Assembly: GCA_028583415.1 (NCBI GenBank)
Contig: CM053267.1
Location: 39,415,834 to 39,479,833, forward strand
Reading direction: 5' to 3'
From: Protea cynaroides
Lineage: Eukaryota; Streptophyta; Magnoliopsida; Proteales; Proteaceae
Length of the DNA stretch: 64,000 nt
Below, in pieces: positions 1 to 10,689 of this stretch. Every line of letters begins with the position of its first letter. Positions within the stretch are counted from its first letter, which is position 1. The notes beneath the pieces are model-generated. The model saw only the letters and a list, made by a program, of their open reading frames with translations. It was not told where the DNA came from and searched no databases. The position numbers and the translations under genes are program-made.

Positions 1-1462
1 CTGTCATCTAGTCATCCATCAGATAGGCTGAACTGCATCAATATACATGCCGACCTTTCAGTCTGTCCGATATACCTCTAGAAGGATTGAATAACAGGAG
101 ATGACATTGATCTTTTTGACTGTGCTCCATAAATGGCTTCACGGATAAACAATGTTGCCAGCTTTGAAGTGACCCATGATGTTCATTGATTTCAATTCAA
201 ATTAAATTGGAATGACTCAGAATCAACAAGAACCCTAGAAATTTAAATCATAAATGCTTTTTTTTTTTTAATTCAATATATTTGTAGATCCTACTAAAAA
301 AATGCAAGTCTCACTGATTTTCTTATATTTAACAGACAAAAAGAAAAAGAAAAAAAAGTAACTATAAATTAATATCTCGGAGATCCAATTCTAAAATAGT
401 TCATAGGCCGTCAATTTTGTCGATTCAAAATTTTATTTCTAAAACCACAGACTGCATATATCACAAGAGAAAGGGACTAGTGGGAGAACACGCATAAGCA
501 TCCAACTAGGGATGATTCAATGGTCATTTCACCCTTTCTATGTCTGAGGCAAACACACACTGCCGGATAGAAATCTTTTTCCTATATCATAAACAGCGAT
601 CTTGCCTTCCCGTGCAAGTTGATGGGATCATTTTGTTGAAACTTAGTGTCAATAAACAAACAATAAACAAACAAAGATTTCTTAGTCTTTAAAAAATTTT
701 TGCTTGTGAAAGGCAACCCCTACATGACCTTAAATATTCATCTAGTGGTACCGTTATATAGTCGGGTTAGTTCTGTTTTAAACCGTTCATACCAACGGTT
801 TCACACCTATTAGACACCATTAATCCAAATATATGCTGTAACATGCAACATCGTTTATGAACCGTTTAAATCAATTAAATTAAATAGAACCAAATAGTAT
901 TTTCTATAGAAATATCTAACTCCAAACTTTAACTTAAACCAAAATCATAAAACACACACAGACTCTCTCTCTCTCTCTCATTCTTTTGCAAGCTTAACAA
1001 GATTAGCAATTATGTCGTTAAATGACAATTAAATCATTTAGAAACTGATTAAAAGAACTAATGCGTTTAACCATTTACAAGCAGTAAATAAAACCATTTA
1101 ATGAAAAACCAATTAAAAAAATGAATAATCGAAATCGACTAATAATCGATTTTGATTCCGTTTAGTTGATTGATTTGATTTCGATTTTACCGTTAGTTGA
1201 GGGTTGAGACTTGGAGAGGAATTAAAATAAGTTAGTTAGGTTGTCATAGTCCATTACCATGAATATTTTATTCCGACGAAACCCATGTAAAAGATACGAA
1301 TCTAACGGTTCTTATCCAGAATCTTCAATCTACTGTTGTCTAAGATAAAAGATTCAAATCCAACAGTTTATGCACTGGGTACACATAATCAGAGATGAAC
1401 AGTTCATTCAGAATCGACGCGGATCTGAATAATCTCTTCCCTGTACTTCAGGGAGGAGGGAG
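1..1462. other. Intergenic, AT-rich, no gene seen
   Basis: No ORF of note and no recognisable domain on either strand. It contains A/T-rich low-complexity sequence and a short (CT)n tract at about 963-979. Any distal promoter of the downstream CLS gene would lie at its right end; no convincing TATA box was identified. Confidence 0.6.
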
Positions 1463-1622
1463 AGTATCCGTCGGATGACCGACACGTGACTTTTGAGAAA
1501 ATCTAAACCTCATGTTTGAGCCAGTATCTTCTGTCCACTCGGCTTACCGGCTGAGTGTTGGCTTAGGACACATGATTAGATTTTTTTAAGAGTCATGTGC
1601 CAGGGTTATCAGACGGGGCGTT
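1463..1622. repeat. Imperfect fold-back element (MITE-like) in CLS promoter region
   Basis: The two halves are inverted copies. The left half has a CCGTCGGATGACC-type start followed by CACGTGAC and a GAAAATCTAA stretch; the right half gives the matching reverse complement ending in AGACGGGG. The arms are about 60 bp around a short centre, with scattered mismatches. The left arm contains a CACGTG core (G-box). No clear target-site duplication was identified, so the transposon family is open. It lies about 220 bp upstream of the CLS start codon. Confidence 0.55.
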
Positions 1623-1795
1623 TCCTTCTTTATTCCAGTAGAGGGTGGAGACGATTTGAATCAGAATGGACGCCTTCAACTCTTTGACTTCCATTTCCTA
1701 GTTTCAAGACACGTGTCGGTTATACATGTCCATCTTCTGTCTGCAACTCTCTCTCTCTCTCCGGTGTCTAAACTCTAAACCCCTCGCAAAACCTA

Positions 1796-1844
1796 ATGGA
1801 AATTCCTTGTTAACTGTTACAGGTCCGAGAAAATGCAACGTTAA
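1796..1844 (+). promoter_or_regulatory. Upstream ORFs in the CLS 5' leader
   Basis: Two very short uORFs precede the CLS start. One starts at 1796 and stops at 1813 (5 codons plus stop). The second starts at 1833 (three codons plus TAA), and its stop overlaps the CLS ATG as TAATG at 1842-1846. A longer out-of-frame ORF also starts at 1726 and overlaps the CLS start, but it may lie outside the transcript. Whether they act depends on the transcription start, which the sequence does not show. Confidence 0.4.
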
Positions 1845-2391
1845 TGGCGTTCTTCAGGTCGCTCAAAACCCTTGTCAGACACCGGGAATCTCGATCGTTC
1901 CTGAGCGTATGCGCCTCTGCGACCCCATTTCCTTCTCCATCTCCTCCTCTCTCGTCGATCTTCCCTTGCTCTACTTCTTCCCCAGCATTTGCTGTTTCTG
2001 CACATCCATTCTCCTTCGCCTTTCGTCTCACTTCATCTTCCCATTTGAGGTTTCCATCACCGTTCGGTAAATGGATTCCGTTTCCTGGACCCCTGTTTTT
2101 GTCTTCTCCCCCATGGAAACTTTTGCAGTCTGCCACTCCTTTGTATCATCATGCAAAAATCGTTTTGTCAAAAGCGGAATCTTTGAATTTGCTTGAAAGG
2201 AGAAGTTTTCCGATTAAACTAGGGTTTCGTTCGACTGCATCCCTTCCGGGATTGGTGAATGGGATTGATCACGAGTTATTGTTCAAGCGACATAAGATCG
2301 ATGGTGTTCGTAGCAATTCTGCAGAGGATTTTGTTAATTTGCCAAATTTGATTTCATTGAGTCGATTAGTTTCTGGTCCTTTTCTCGGATG

Positions 2392-2430
<39 letters not shown>

Positions 2431-5400
2431 TTTCAATTTGTGTGCTATTACCTCTTTTGAAAAAGAAAAAAAAAGGATTATTCCTTACAACATACAAGCT
2501 CATGTCCTTACGAATGCCTGAAATAGATAAAGCTTACTGGGTTGTAAACTTATGCTTGAAAGTAATGAAACCCCTAGGAGGTGATTATTGTTATGTTTTC
2601 TTTATTTGTTTTGATATTTGTTACAAAGCCTAGTCAAATAATGAAATAATGAGAATTGGAACATATAAAAACTCGCGCGTATAGCTTCTTTACTTGTTTT
2701 AGGAGTAAATTAATTTACTACTCACCTATCAATATGAGTTTGTCCAGTCATATTGACTTTATGACAACTAATTTTGGTTTATTCCCTGCATGATTATCTT
2801 GTCTTACTTCATGAATTTTGCTTCCCTCTTTGATTAGTCTTTGCATCTTTTTTTGATAGATGTCATTCTAATGTTTCTGCCCAAATCGTGGGTTGTTTCA
2901 TGCTGAGAACTATGCAAGATATAGAAACAATCATGGAAAAAACTCTTTGATTTGCAGTTAAAGACAACAGTAATGATAGCATAACCTGACAAGTTGTAAT
3001 CTTTTCAACTGAAAAAGTACTACAAATATGGTAATCTTGGATAAGTTAATGGATATTTGATCATGCGTTGAGAATATCATATGTAAATATGCATGCAGCA
3101 GTTGAGTTGTGAAAAATCAAAAGATGTAATTACCGGGAAAAGAAATAAATAAATGCTGATGTATGCTTTCAAAATTATGCTATTGTATGATAAATACCCT
3201 GGCTTATTGTAGTCTTGAAACTAGATCTAGTCTCTATACAAAGAAATAACATAATTAACATTTTACTTGATGCTAGGTTTCCCCCACTCGTAGTTGGACA
3301 TCTTATTAACTAGTTTTTGATGCAGGATGATCATAAATGAGTGGTATCTTTCTGCATTCGTGGGGTTGTGCATATCTGGAGCAACTGACTGGGTATAGAC
3401 TCCTCATTTGTTCTTCAAATATAGTAATATGACATTCCCTTACCCCCCCCCTCCCCCTCCCCTCCCTTTTTTTTTTCTCCGCTCAGTAAACCATTTCTGA
3501 CATTAGGTTTTGATGTTTCCTATCTTTTTGTAGCTAGATGGCTATGTGGCTAGGAATATGGGTATCAATTCTGTGATTGGATCATATCTTGATCCCCTTG
3601 CTGACAAGGTAACATTCTAAACTCTTTTTTTTCTCAAGTTGGTGGCATTGGCCAATTATCTTTAGCTTCTATGCAGCAACATGTTTCGCTATTTCTTCTT
3701 CTGAATCTCACCAATAACTCTTTTTGGCTCAATATTTTGTGTCCCATATCTGCAGGTTCTTATTGGATGTGTTGCTCTAGCCATGGTAAAGAAGGATCTT
3801 CTACATCGTAAGTATTCTTGGTTTATTATTTATCTCTCCTCTTTGTTGAGTAATTGAAACCAATTTGATGTGGTTTTCGTTTGTTGTGAAGCTGCACTTG
3901 TTGGACTTGTTGTAGTTCGAGATGTTGGTCTCATCGGTGGTGCTGTCTATAAAAGAGCTAGTAACTTGGGTTGGGAGGTAGACTAACTTAACTAGAATGG
4001 AATCACTTGTTTTTTTTTAAATGTTTTTAATTGGTTTTGTAGGTTCCTGATTTTTGTTGAAATCTTGAGGATTTTCTGATTTATCCTTTCTTTTTCTTTT
4101 TATGGTATTAGTGGAGAAGTTGGTCTGATTTCATCAACCTTGATGGAACCCATCGGCAGAAAGTAGAACCCCTCTTCATTAGCAAGGTAAGCTTTCTTTC
4201 CTCCAGCCTTCTCTCTCAATATATCCTCACCATTCAGCATAGAATGTAAATTTTGAGAGTACATTTGTTGTTCAGTCTGTGTATTGCATGTTCATGGCTT
4301 TGGCTTGGCCATAACGGTTTAGTTGACTCAAAGGCTGAGTTGTCCTCTAATTTGGTTTTCAGAAACAGTAAAGAAAAGGAGTATTGAACATCAGAAAGAC
4401 AAGTCTAGGTCTAATGAGAATACCTTTTCATGGGTATAGATATTCTGATGGTGTGCGGTGCATCCCCAAAAAAGATTGACCACTAAAAGGCATGACATAA
4501 AGTATTAAGATCTTAACCGTAAACTACGTTTTGGTGGTTGTCTTAGTTTGATAGAAAAAATAAATTCGACATTTCAGTTACTTCAATGAAATTTTGTTAT
4601 TTTTTTTTATATAAAATTTAAACAATAATAATTGAAATTATAATAAGTTTAGATCTTAGATTGAATAAAGCATGTTTACTTGGATCACAACTTTTATAAT
4701 GTTAATTGAGGGTATAAATCTCAAATAGCATGACCTCAACTTAAATTGTTGACATTTCAGTTAAAGTATTAAAAAAAAAACAAAGAGTTTAGAGCATTCC
4801 ACTCCATGCTAAACACAGTGACCGCATTTAATAAATTTATTAAGTTTTAAAAATAATTAATAAAGTTATCATGATTCAATCTGAGTGATTACCTTTTCAA
4901 TGTGATTAGGGCCCCAACATGCCACGTCTTAACCAAGAAAAAAGGGGGAATACTATGTACTTCTTTTGTCTTCACTCTTAGTCTCTCTTGAAGAGTTAGT
5001 GATGCAGATTGATTGATGGATCCGCTGGTGGTGGTCTTACTTAAAGATAGAAGGGAGAATATTCAAATCTGATGGTTGATATGGCTCAAATCTAAATCTA
5101 GATCTAATTATCAGAAATAATAGTAAGTTAAAAGAATGAGTACAAGCCCTACAACAAGAAAATGGGAACAAAATTATAGACGTTAAAAGAAAGTAAACGA
5201 GTCTTATACAAGGCCTATATTGCTTGGTAATATGCTCTAACCATTCAGAAATATGATGTGACAAGAGAATGAAATAGAAGGAAGAAATAAGTATGAAGAG
5301 ATACTGGGCTATAAAAAATTCTGTCTGCAGCTAGAATGAAGAGTGAGAATAAATCAATAGGGGAAAATCTTCTTGTATATATGGTCTATAAATGTTTATG

Positions 5401-6721
5401 GTTAACCATTTTCATTTTAATCTGTAAGGCCTGGAAAGTTATTTGATGGTAGCTAAGTAGTTGGTGTGAACTAGTCCAAAAACAGATTAGATCATTCCCC
5501 TGGAAATGGTTGCAATTTTCAGCTCAACCCACCTAACCTGCTTGAACATACCTCCTAACCTGCTTGAACATACCTCAATTGATAAATAGGATGCTATTGC
5601 ATTTGGCCTAATACCCGAATTATTATATGGCTGGGCTCGGTTATCATCTCCTGATGAATTGACCTAGTGTTCCCCTTCTGCTCCAGCTTGAACCCGCCCA
5701 ATTGCCTGATTACATAGTGTTATAATAATAAGGCAAGAATGATTGGAATTATAGTAAGAGGTAGTGCAAGTGTGCAACAGCTTGGTACAGCAGCAGGTTG
5801 GTCTAATACTAGGGGGCAGTACAATGAGTTTGACCACCAAATTTTACATATGGCTACCCAGGATTTACAATTTCCATCTGTACTGTTGAAAATTCCCATG
5901 TCGTCTGCCACGTGGCTTAAATTGGGTGGGTCAATTGTGCCAAGATTGGTACAACAGCAATTCTGCCACATTTTTGCCTGAAAATTAAAATTCATTATTT
6001 ATTTAAGGCAAAAGGTTTCATACATAGCTTTTGCTTCAGCTGTAGGATAGGAGAGAGAGGGAGAGCATGTAATAGTGTAATTCCATTATCCCCCTCCTTT
6101 ACTGAACAAAGTGCTGAAGTGCCGGCCGTGTACATAAATGAACTTGAAAACCATCCCATTTATTTATATTGTACTTTTCGGTGGGTCACCTGAACCTGTT
6201 TGATTATAAACGGATGACCTTGGGCATGCCTATGGGGCAGGCTAGTATGCTGCACTAGATCAACTTGTCTGGTGCCCACCCCTATTCCCTGGCATCAGAA
6301 ATTTTCCTGTTGACTTGGCACAGCAACTTCTGGTTTGAGTTGATTCAGCCCAAGTACCCTGGGAGTGGGCAAGCAATTTGAGTTTGCTTTGTTTCTCATC
6401 GGAATATATTCTGTGATAGGTAAATACAGTTTTCCAGTTGGTGTTGGTAGCTGCTGCTCTTCTTCAACCAGAATTTGGCACCGAAGCAACTCAATCATAC
6501 ATTGAGTACTTGAGGTAATTCCAGCTCCACATTCATCTTACTACACTTATCACGTCTGAGATGATGAAACTCCAAGGAAAAACAACCACTTTAACCATTA
6601 AATGTTGAACAGTTGGTTGGTAGCTTCCACAACAGTAGCATCCACATTGGCGTATGGAGTACAACACATGCGAACTGGGTCAGTATTAGCTGCTAGAGGG
6701 TCCTCGAGCAAATCGTGGTAA
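1844..6721 (+). CDS. CLS: Cardiolipin synthase, mitochondrial (CDP-alcohol phosphatidyltransferase family), 8 exons
   Basis: Cardiolipin synthase joins CDP-diacylglycerol and phosphatidylglycerol to make cardiolipin in the inner mitochondrial membrane. Exons: 1844-2391, 3326-3392, 3534-3608, 3756-3807, 3892-3977, 4112-4186, 6420-6514, 6613-6721. All junctions are GT-AG and phases close, giving 368 residues (the Arabidopsis protein is about 340). Residues 1-150 are Ser/Arg/Pro-rich, as expected for a targeting leader, and include the plant-typical FLSSPPWKLLQSATPL block. The family signature D-x2-DG-x2-AR-x8-G-x3-D-x3-D is complete: Asp204, Asp207-Gly208, Ala211-Arg212, Gly221, Asp225, Asp229. 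The C-terminal hydrophobic segments (VNTVFQLVLVAAALLQPEFG, SWLVASTTVAS) fit the membrane region. Intron 6 is unusually long (2.2 kb). The stop codon sits in a small tandem duplication. Family and exon assignment are firm; the initiator Met is the first in frame in a leader with short uORFs. Confidence 0.93.
2397..2427 (+). repeat. (CT)n microsatellite at start of CLS intron 1
   Basis: About 15 CT units begin five bases into intron 1, directly after the donor GTAAG. Length variation here would change the distance from the 5' splice site to downstream intron signals. Confidence 0.9.
4187..6419 (+). other. Long intron 6 of CLS, no gene inside
   Basis: This 2.2-kb intron separates the catalytic exons from the last two. 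It is A/T-rich and contains a 22-bp tandem duplication near 5535-5575. A possible short inverted-repeat element lies at about 5732-5983, with ends reading AGGCAAGAATG and its near-complement; no target-site duplication was found. Several 60-90 residue ORFs here have no recognisable domain. Confidence 0.5.
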
Positions 6722-6806
6722 TATGAAATTCAGTCTCCTGCTGACCTTGCCAAAGGAACCATGGTAATATGAAATTCGTCTCCTGCTGACCTTGCCAAAG
6801 AAACCA
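6716..6806 (+). repeat. 46-bp tandem duplication spanning the CLS stop codon
   Basis: The sequence from 6716 (TGG TAA of CLS) to 6761 is repeated at 6762-6806 with two or three differences. The first copy supplies the CLS stop codon at 6719-6721; the second lies in the 3' UTR. Confidence 0.8.
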
Positions 6807-8171
6807 CTGCAGTTGAAATGCCACACTTGAGTTCAAATTACAAGTGTGGGGTACTTTGGGTTTTTGGTATTTATACCGCAGCTAACTTAAGAACACATAC
6901 CAGAGCGAGTGCGAGAATCAGAGTGAGAGCTTCTCAAAGTGAGCCCCAGTATTACAGGGTGGTTTATAGTCTTTGTTGGTTGTGATTGGACTGATGGCAG
7001 AAAGCCATGTCCAAGGGTTGAACCCCAAGAAATAAGGAAATTAGGTGCAGAATTGGCCGGTTGTAATTTGATTATTCTCATAGGAGTCAACACTTCAACT
7101 GCTGTATCTTGTAGAAATGTTATGATGTGTTTAGAACTTTTTAATTCTTACTTCAACCTATGAACTACTTTCCTGCCACATGTCCCCTATTTTTTGGGGA
7201 GGGGGGGGGGGCAATGAGGATCCCTGCCCCACATAATGCATCAGTTGCTGAAATCAATTGGAAACAGCCCCATTTTGTTTAACGTGGGGCCTCAATTCAT
7301 CTAACTAGAGATTCTATTGCATTTCAGATTTATTCTGGTTTCACTTATACATGGAAGTTGCGCAGTTGAGAGAATGAGTGAAATTTATGCTTGACTAAGA
7401 GACTGGTTTACAGCAATGCAGCCGTATCCGATGGGCTGGGATGTTCGGCACGTATGCTGATGCATCTCAGCCCGTCCAATACGACTGGTCAACATGAGAG
7501 GATTTTATCCACAAAAATGATCCATACTCTGAAGTGATGACCCGACTGCCACTGTATGCAGTGATTCTCAACTTTTTACTTCCTAGAGACTGACTCTAGA
7601 ATATTTCTCGTGAGGTAGAGGAAACCATTGAACTGGAATAAAAGTTGCTCTAGTTTGGTTGGCATATGGTCTTAGATCAATTTCTACTAACTTATTCTCA
7701 ACAAAATTATCAGGCGAACCACCTATCTACCTTATCTACCTTCGTGACACTGGTCCACTCTTCCTGGAACTGATCAATTGCAATCATTGAAGGACCTGGT
7801 TTACTCCATATCCACAATTCAGATTTGAATAGATGATGCATCACCCGGAACCAGAAGCTCTAGAGCAAGGAGCAAGGTTCAAGGTATTGGTATCAGACAA
7901 GTATCAGTTGATGCCAAAACCGATCCAATACCAATACAGTTTCGCAGCCAATGGATGATCACACGGCCGATACGATTAGAAAATAAAAAAACAATATGAA
8001 TAGGTCGACCCGGCTGATCCGATACCAATTACGAAAACTGAGTCATGTTTTCTAAAACACATGTTTCATCTATGATAGACATGACTGAAATACAATACGA
8101 CTCAAGTAAAGTATGTCTATGCAGAATCAAGCACATATTCAAATTCTACATATGAATAAGCATAAATGGAT
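6807..8171. other. Intergenic between CLS and the PMD gene
   Basis: This stretch holds the presumed 3' UTRs of the two convergent genes, a G-run at about 7198-7211 and unidentified repeat-like sequence around 7850-8060. Small ORFs at 6887-7163 overlap on opposite strands without recognisable domains. No gene is supported. Confidence 0.5.
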
Positions 8172-10214
8172 TTAGGAAGCATGGGATGAGGTCTGATTTG
8201 TGGGTTCATCCGCTTCTTTAAAGCCTAATTTCGCTTTAAGCCCAGAAATCTCTTTCTCAAGCTCCCAAATTCGTTCTTCAATTGCCTTCCTTTCGGTATC
8301 TCCAACCTTCAGTTGTTTGTTGATTCCCAAGATCTTGTCTGTTGGGTAATGGGTATCCAGATTCAATGGATTCTCCATTGACTCTCCAGGTTCTTTCTCC
8401 ATGAGATGATCTTTACGGCCTACTTCATCGATTTCTTTTAAAAGTTTGAACTTCTTTGGGACTGAAAGTTCATCTTTGTGGCTTGAATCTTCCAAAAGTA
8501 ACCTGGTAGGTTGCGCTGAAAATCCTGGTGGAACTGGACCATATGGGTCTTCCTCCTTGACTATTACCAGTTGCAGGTTTTTCAACCTCTGTGTTTCGTT
8601 TTCATCAGTAGAACCTTGGAAACCCAGCTTGTGATCTTCAGAAGAAACCCATGTAAGAGCCCTGACATGGTTACCTCTAGCCTTCTCTTTCATTGAAATT
8701 CTGGGTATTTTTCTTGGGTAGTCAATCATTTGTACTTGAGTTAAAGCTTGCTTGATTGCTTCTCGACGACCCAGCATGGATTGCTTCCACCATTCCGAGT
8801 ATCTCATCGTTACATCAGATTCAAATAGCCGAGGAGGAACATAGAACACAGAAGGTTTAATGGGCTCCCTGCAACTTCCCCTCGGAAGGCCAAAATGACC
8901 TGGGATGTCTTGATCTAATCCGAATTGCATGGACACTCTATATGGAAGATAAAGCTCTGTACTGTCTAATCCAATTAGCTCAGAAACCCACAAGCAATGG
9001 ATAAATGACTGCAATTCGTCATTCCCATTTGAGCTTTGGGAAACCCATTCTTCCCTTTCTCTGTAGAAGGGAGGGAGACTCCAGTTGCTGAAATTGGCAA
9101 CATAAGGACGCCATTGAAAATTTTCAGGTGAGCTCATGACTAATCTCACCAGTTCAATACTCATATTAGTACTCAGTTTGCTCCACAGAGCTGCTCTGGG
9201 TTCACCAGGACGGAGAAAGTTGGGTTTCTTGGGTCTCAAAGATGGAAACCTTTCCCAAGCCCAGAGCTGCATGAGTTGGAATGGTGCCCAAACACTGAGA
9301 TGGAAATCATCATCATGACATACCTTGTTTGATCCCAGAAGTTTCTGAACAGATTGTTCTTTAAGAAACCTAAGGTCACGATAGAGACCTGCAAGAACTG
9401 CAGGTCCAAGAGCAATGGCTGTCCCTTGAGCCAAATGTATGGCAATGTGGAAGACCTGCTTCCCCATAACCCTCTCTGAAGGTGTAGGAAAGACATACCT
9501 TAAAAGCCACAAGGATAAGAAAGCTACATGCTCCAATTCGATTTGGGTGCTCATGAAATGCTTAATCCATTCTGCATTTGAGGGGTTCCACCATTGATGT
9601 CTGTAAAACCCATCATGTTCTGCAACCATCTTCTTCTCCATCTTCTCTTGCTCTTTCTGTAAAGGTTCAGTAATGGGTTTTCCAACAAAAGAGAATCCTC
9701 CAAGAATGAAGATATCTTCTAGAGTTATTGTAGCTTCTCCCCATGGGAAGACAAAGGAGCTGGTTTCAGGGCACCATTTTTCGACTAGAGCAAGGACCAA
9801 ATCTTGATCTTTTCTCACTCTGTAGGTGGAAGCCATGATTGCATTGTATATATCAGCCTTCATCCATATGTTTCCGAACAGTGGCACCAAACGATCGACC
9901 CATTGCTTCCATTTCGCCTGGGGACATCTCCATCCTTTAAACAGGACTTGTGGAGGCCATTTGCAGGGTGTGAAAGTGATTATTTCAGAAAGAAGAGGAA
10001 CTAAAGGAATCCCAGCTGCTTCATTAACATTATCGACACAAGGTTTAAGAAATCTGCCGATTCTCAGTGTCGGTTCTCCTCCCTTTGGTGACACCAGTTC
10101 TTCTCTTCTCTCCACCATGAAACTTGCTTCCTCTGTTATTTCTTCTACCACTTGCATTGAAAGATGAAGACATTGAGTATGTTCAGGGACAGGGCTAGAA
10201 ACCATTAATTCCAT
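8172..10214 (-). CDS. Plant mobile domain (PMD) family protein, intronless
   Basis: This is a single ORF of 680 residues with no interruption. Residues about 85-430 match the plant mobile domain (aminotransferase-like family, PF10536), with LSEIITFTPCKWPPQ, the W-x-L and F-P-W-G-E-A-T-I-T-L-E-D-I core (VFPWGEATITLEDIFILGG), HQWWNPSNAEWIKHF and HLSVWAPFQLMQLWAWERFP. The C-terminal 45 residues are charged and predicted coiled coil (ERKAIEERIWELEKEISGLK). PMD proteins occur both in Ty3/gypsy and Mutator elements and as host nuclear genes; the host MAIN/MAIL1 members affect genome stability and transposon silencing. The long intact frame suggests an active host gene; its own role is not known. 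No transposon ends were recognised around it. The 5' leader (10215-10260) is GA-rich on the coding strand. The start is the most upstream Met in the frame. Confidence 0.88.
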   Translation of the reverse strand: MELMVSSPVPEHTQCLHLSMQVVEEITEEASFMVERREELVSPKGGEPTLRIGRFLKPCVDNVNEAAGIPLVPLLSEIITFTPCKWPPQVLFKGWRCPQAKWKQWVDRLVPLFGNIWMKADIYNAIMASTYRVRKDQDLVLALVEKWCPETSSFVFPWGEATITLEDIFILGGFSFVGKPITEPLQKEQEKMEKKMVAEHDGFYRHQWWNPSNAEWIKHFMSTQIELEHVAFLSLWLLRYVFPTPSERVMGKQVFHIAIHLAQGTAIALGPAVLAGLYRDLRFLKEQSVQKLLGSNKVCHDDDFHLSVWAPFQLMQLWAWERFPSLRPKKPNFLRPGEPRAALWSKLSTNMSIELVRLVMSSPENFQWRPYVANFSNWSLPPFYREREEWVSQSSNGNDELQSFIHCLWVSELIGLDSTELYLPYRVSMQFGLDQDIPGHFGLPRGSCREPIKPSVFYVPPRLFESDVTMRYSEWWKQSMLGRREAIKQALTQVQMIDYPRKIPRISMKEKARGNHVRALTWVSSEDHKLGFQGSTDENETQRLKNLQLVIVKEEDPYGPVPPGFSAQPTRLLLEDSSHKDELSVPKKFKLLKEIDEVGRKDHLMEKEPGESMENPLNLDTHYPTDKILGINKQLKVGDTERKAIEERIWELEKEISGLKAKLGFKEADEPTNQTSSHAS

Positions 10215-10689
10215 TTCTACTCTTTCTCACTCTCTCCTTCTCTCTCTGTTCTTGCATAGAACTATTGATAGAAAGCTCCGCCAACCTAGGGTTTTGTATG
10301 GAAAAAAGTTGAGTAGAAAGAGATAGAAAGAGAGACGAAAATGGAAATGGAAAAAATGGGTCCTTTGAAATCCGCCACTTGGGGATAGGAGAGAAGTGAT
10401 AGTGGAGGAGATGGTGGGAACTGGGACTCTGCTACATTGCTCACGCATACCAGAGCCCACAAGCAGGCATCTCGATGATCCGATTCGATCTGGTAGGTGA
10501 TGTCCTCAGTGGTTTTTTTTTTTGGTTGAGTACAAACTACTGAGTAGGCCTTGTGGGAGAAACAATTAGTGGGTTTTTCTCCCAATGACCAAAAAAAAAC
10601 TATAAACAAAACAGCAAATCAGTTTGACTGATAAAGCCACCTCTCAGGCATCTTTCTGACTAATTCATCCACCTGCCAACTCCATGCAG
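10215..10689. other. Upstream region of the PMD gene
   Basis: This presumed promoter and leader of the minus-strand PMD gene has a GA/CT-rich tract next to the start codon. Short ORFs at 10227-10609 overlap each other and show no domain. Confidence 0.45.

Noticed and set aside
1810..2136. ORFs on other frames over CLS exon 1
   Set aside because: The CLS frame has family similarity and splices to further exons; the others are shadows.
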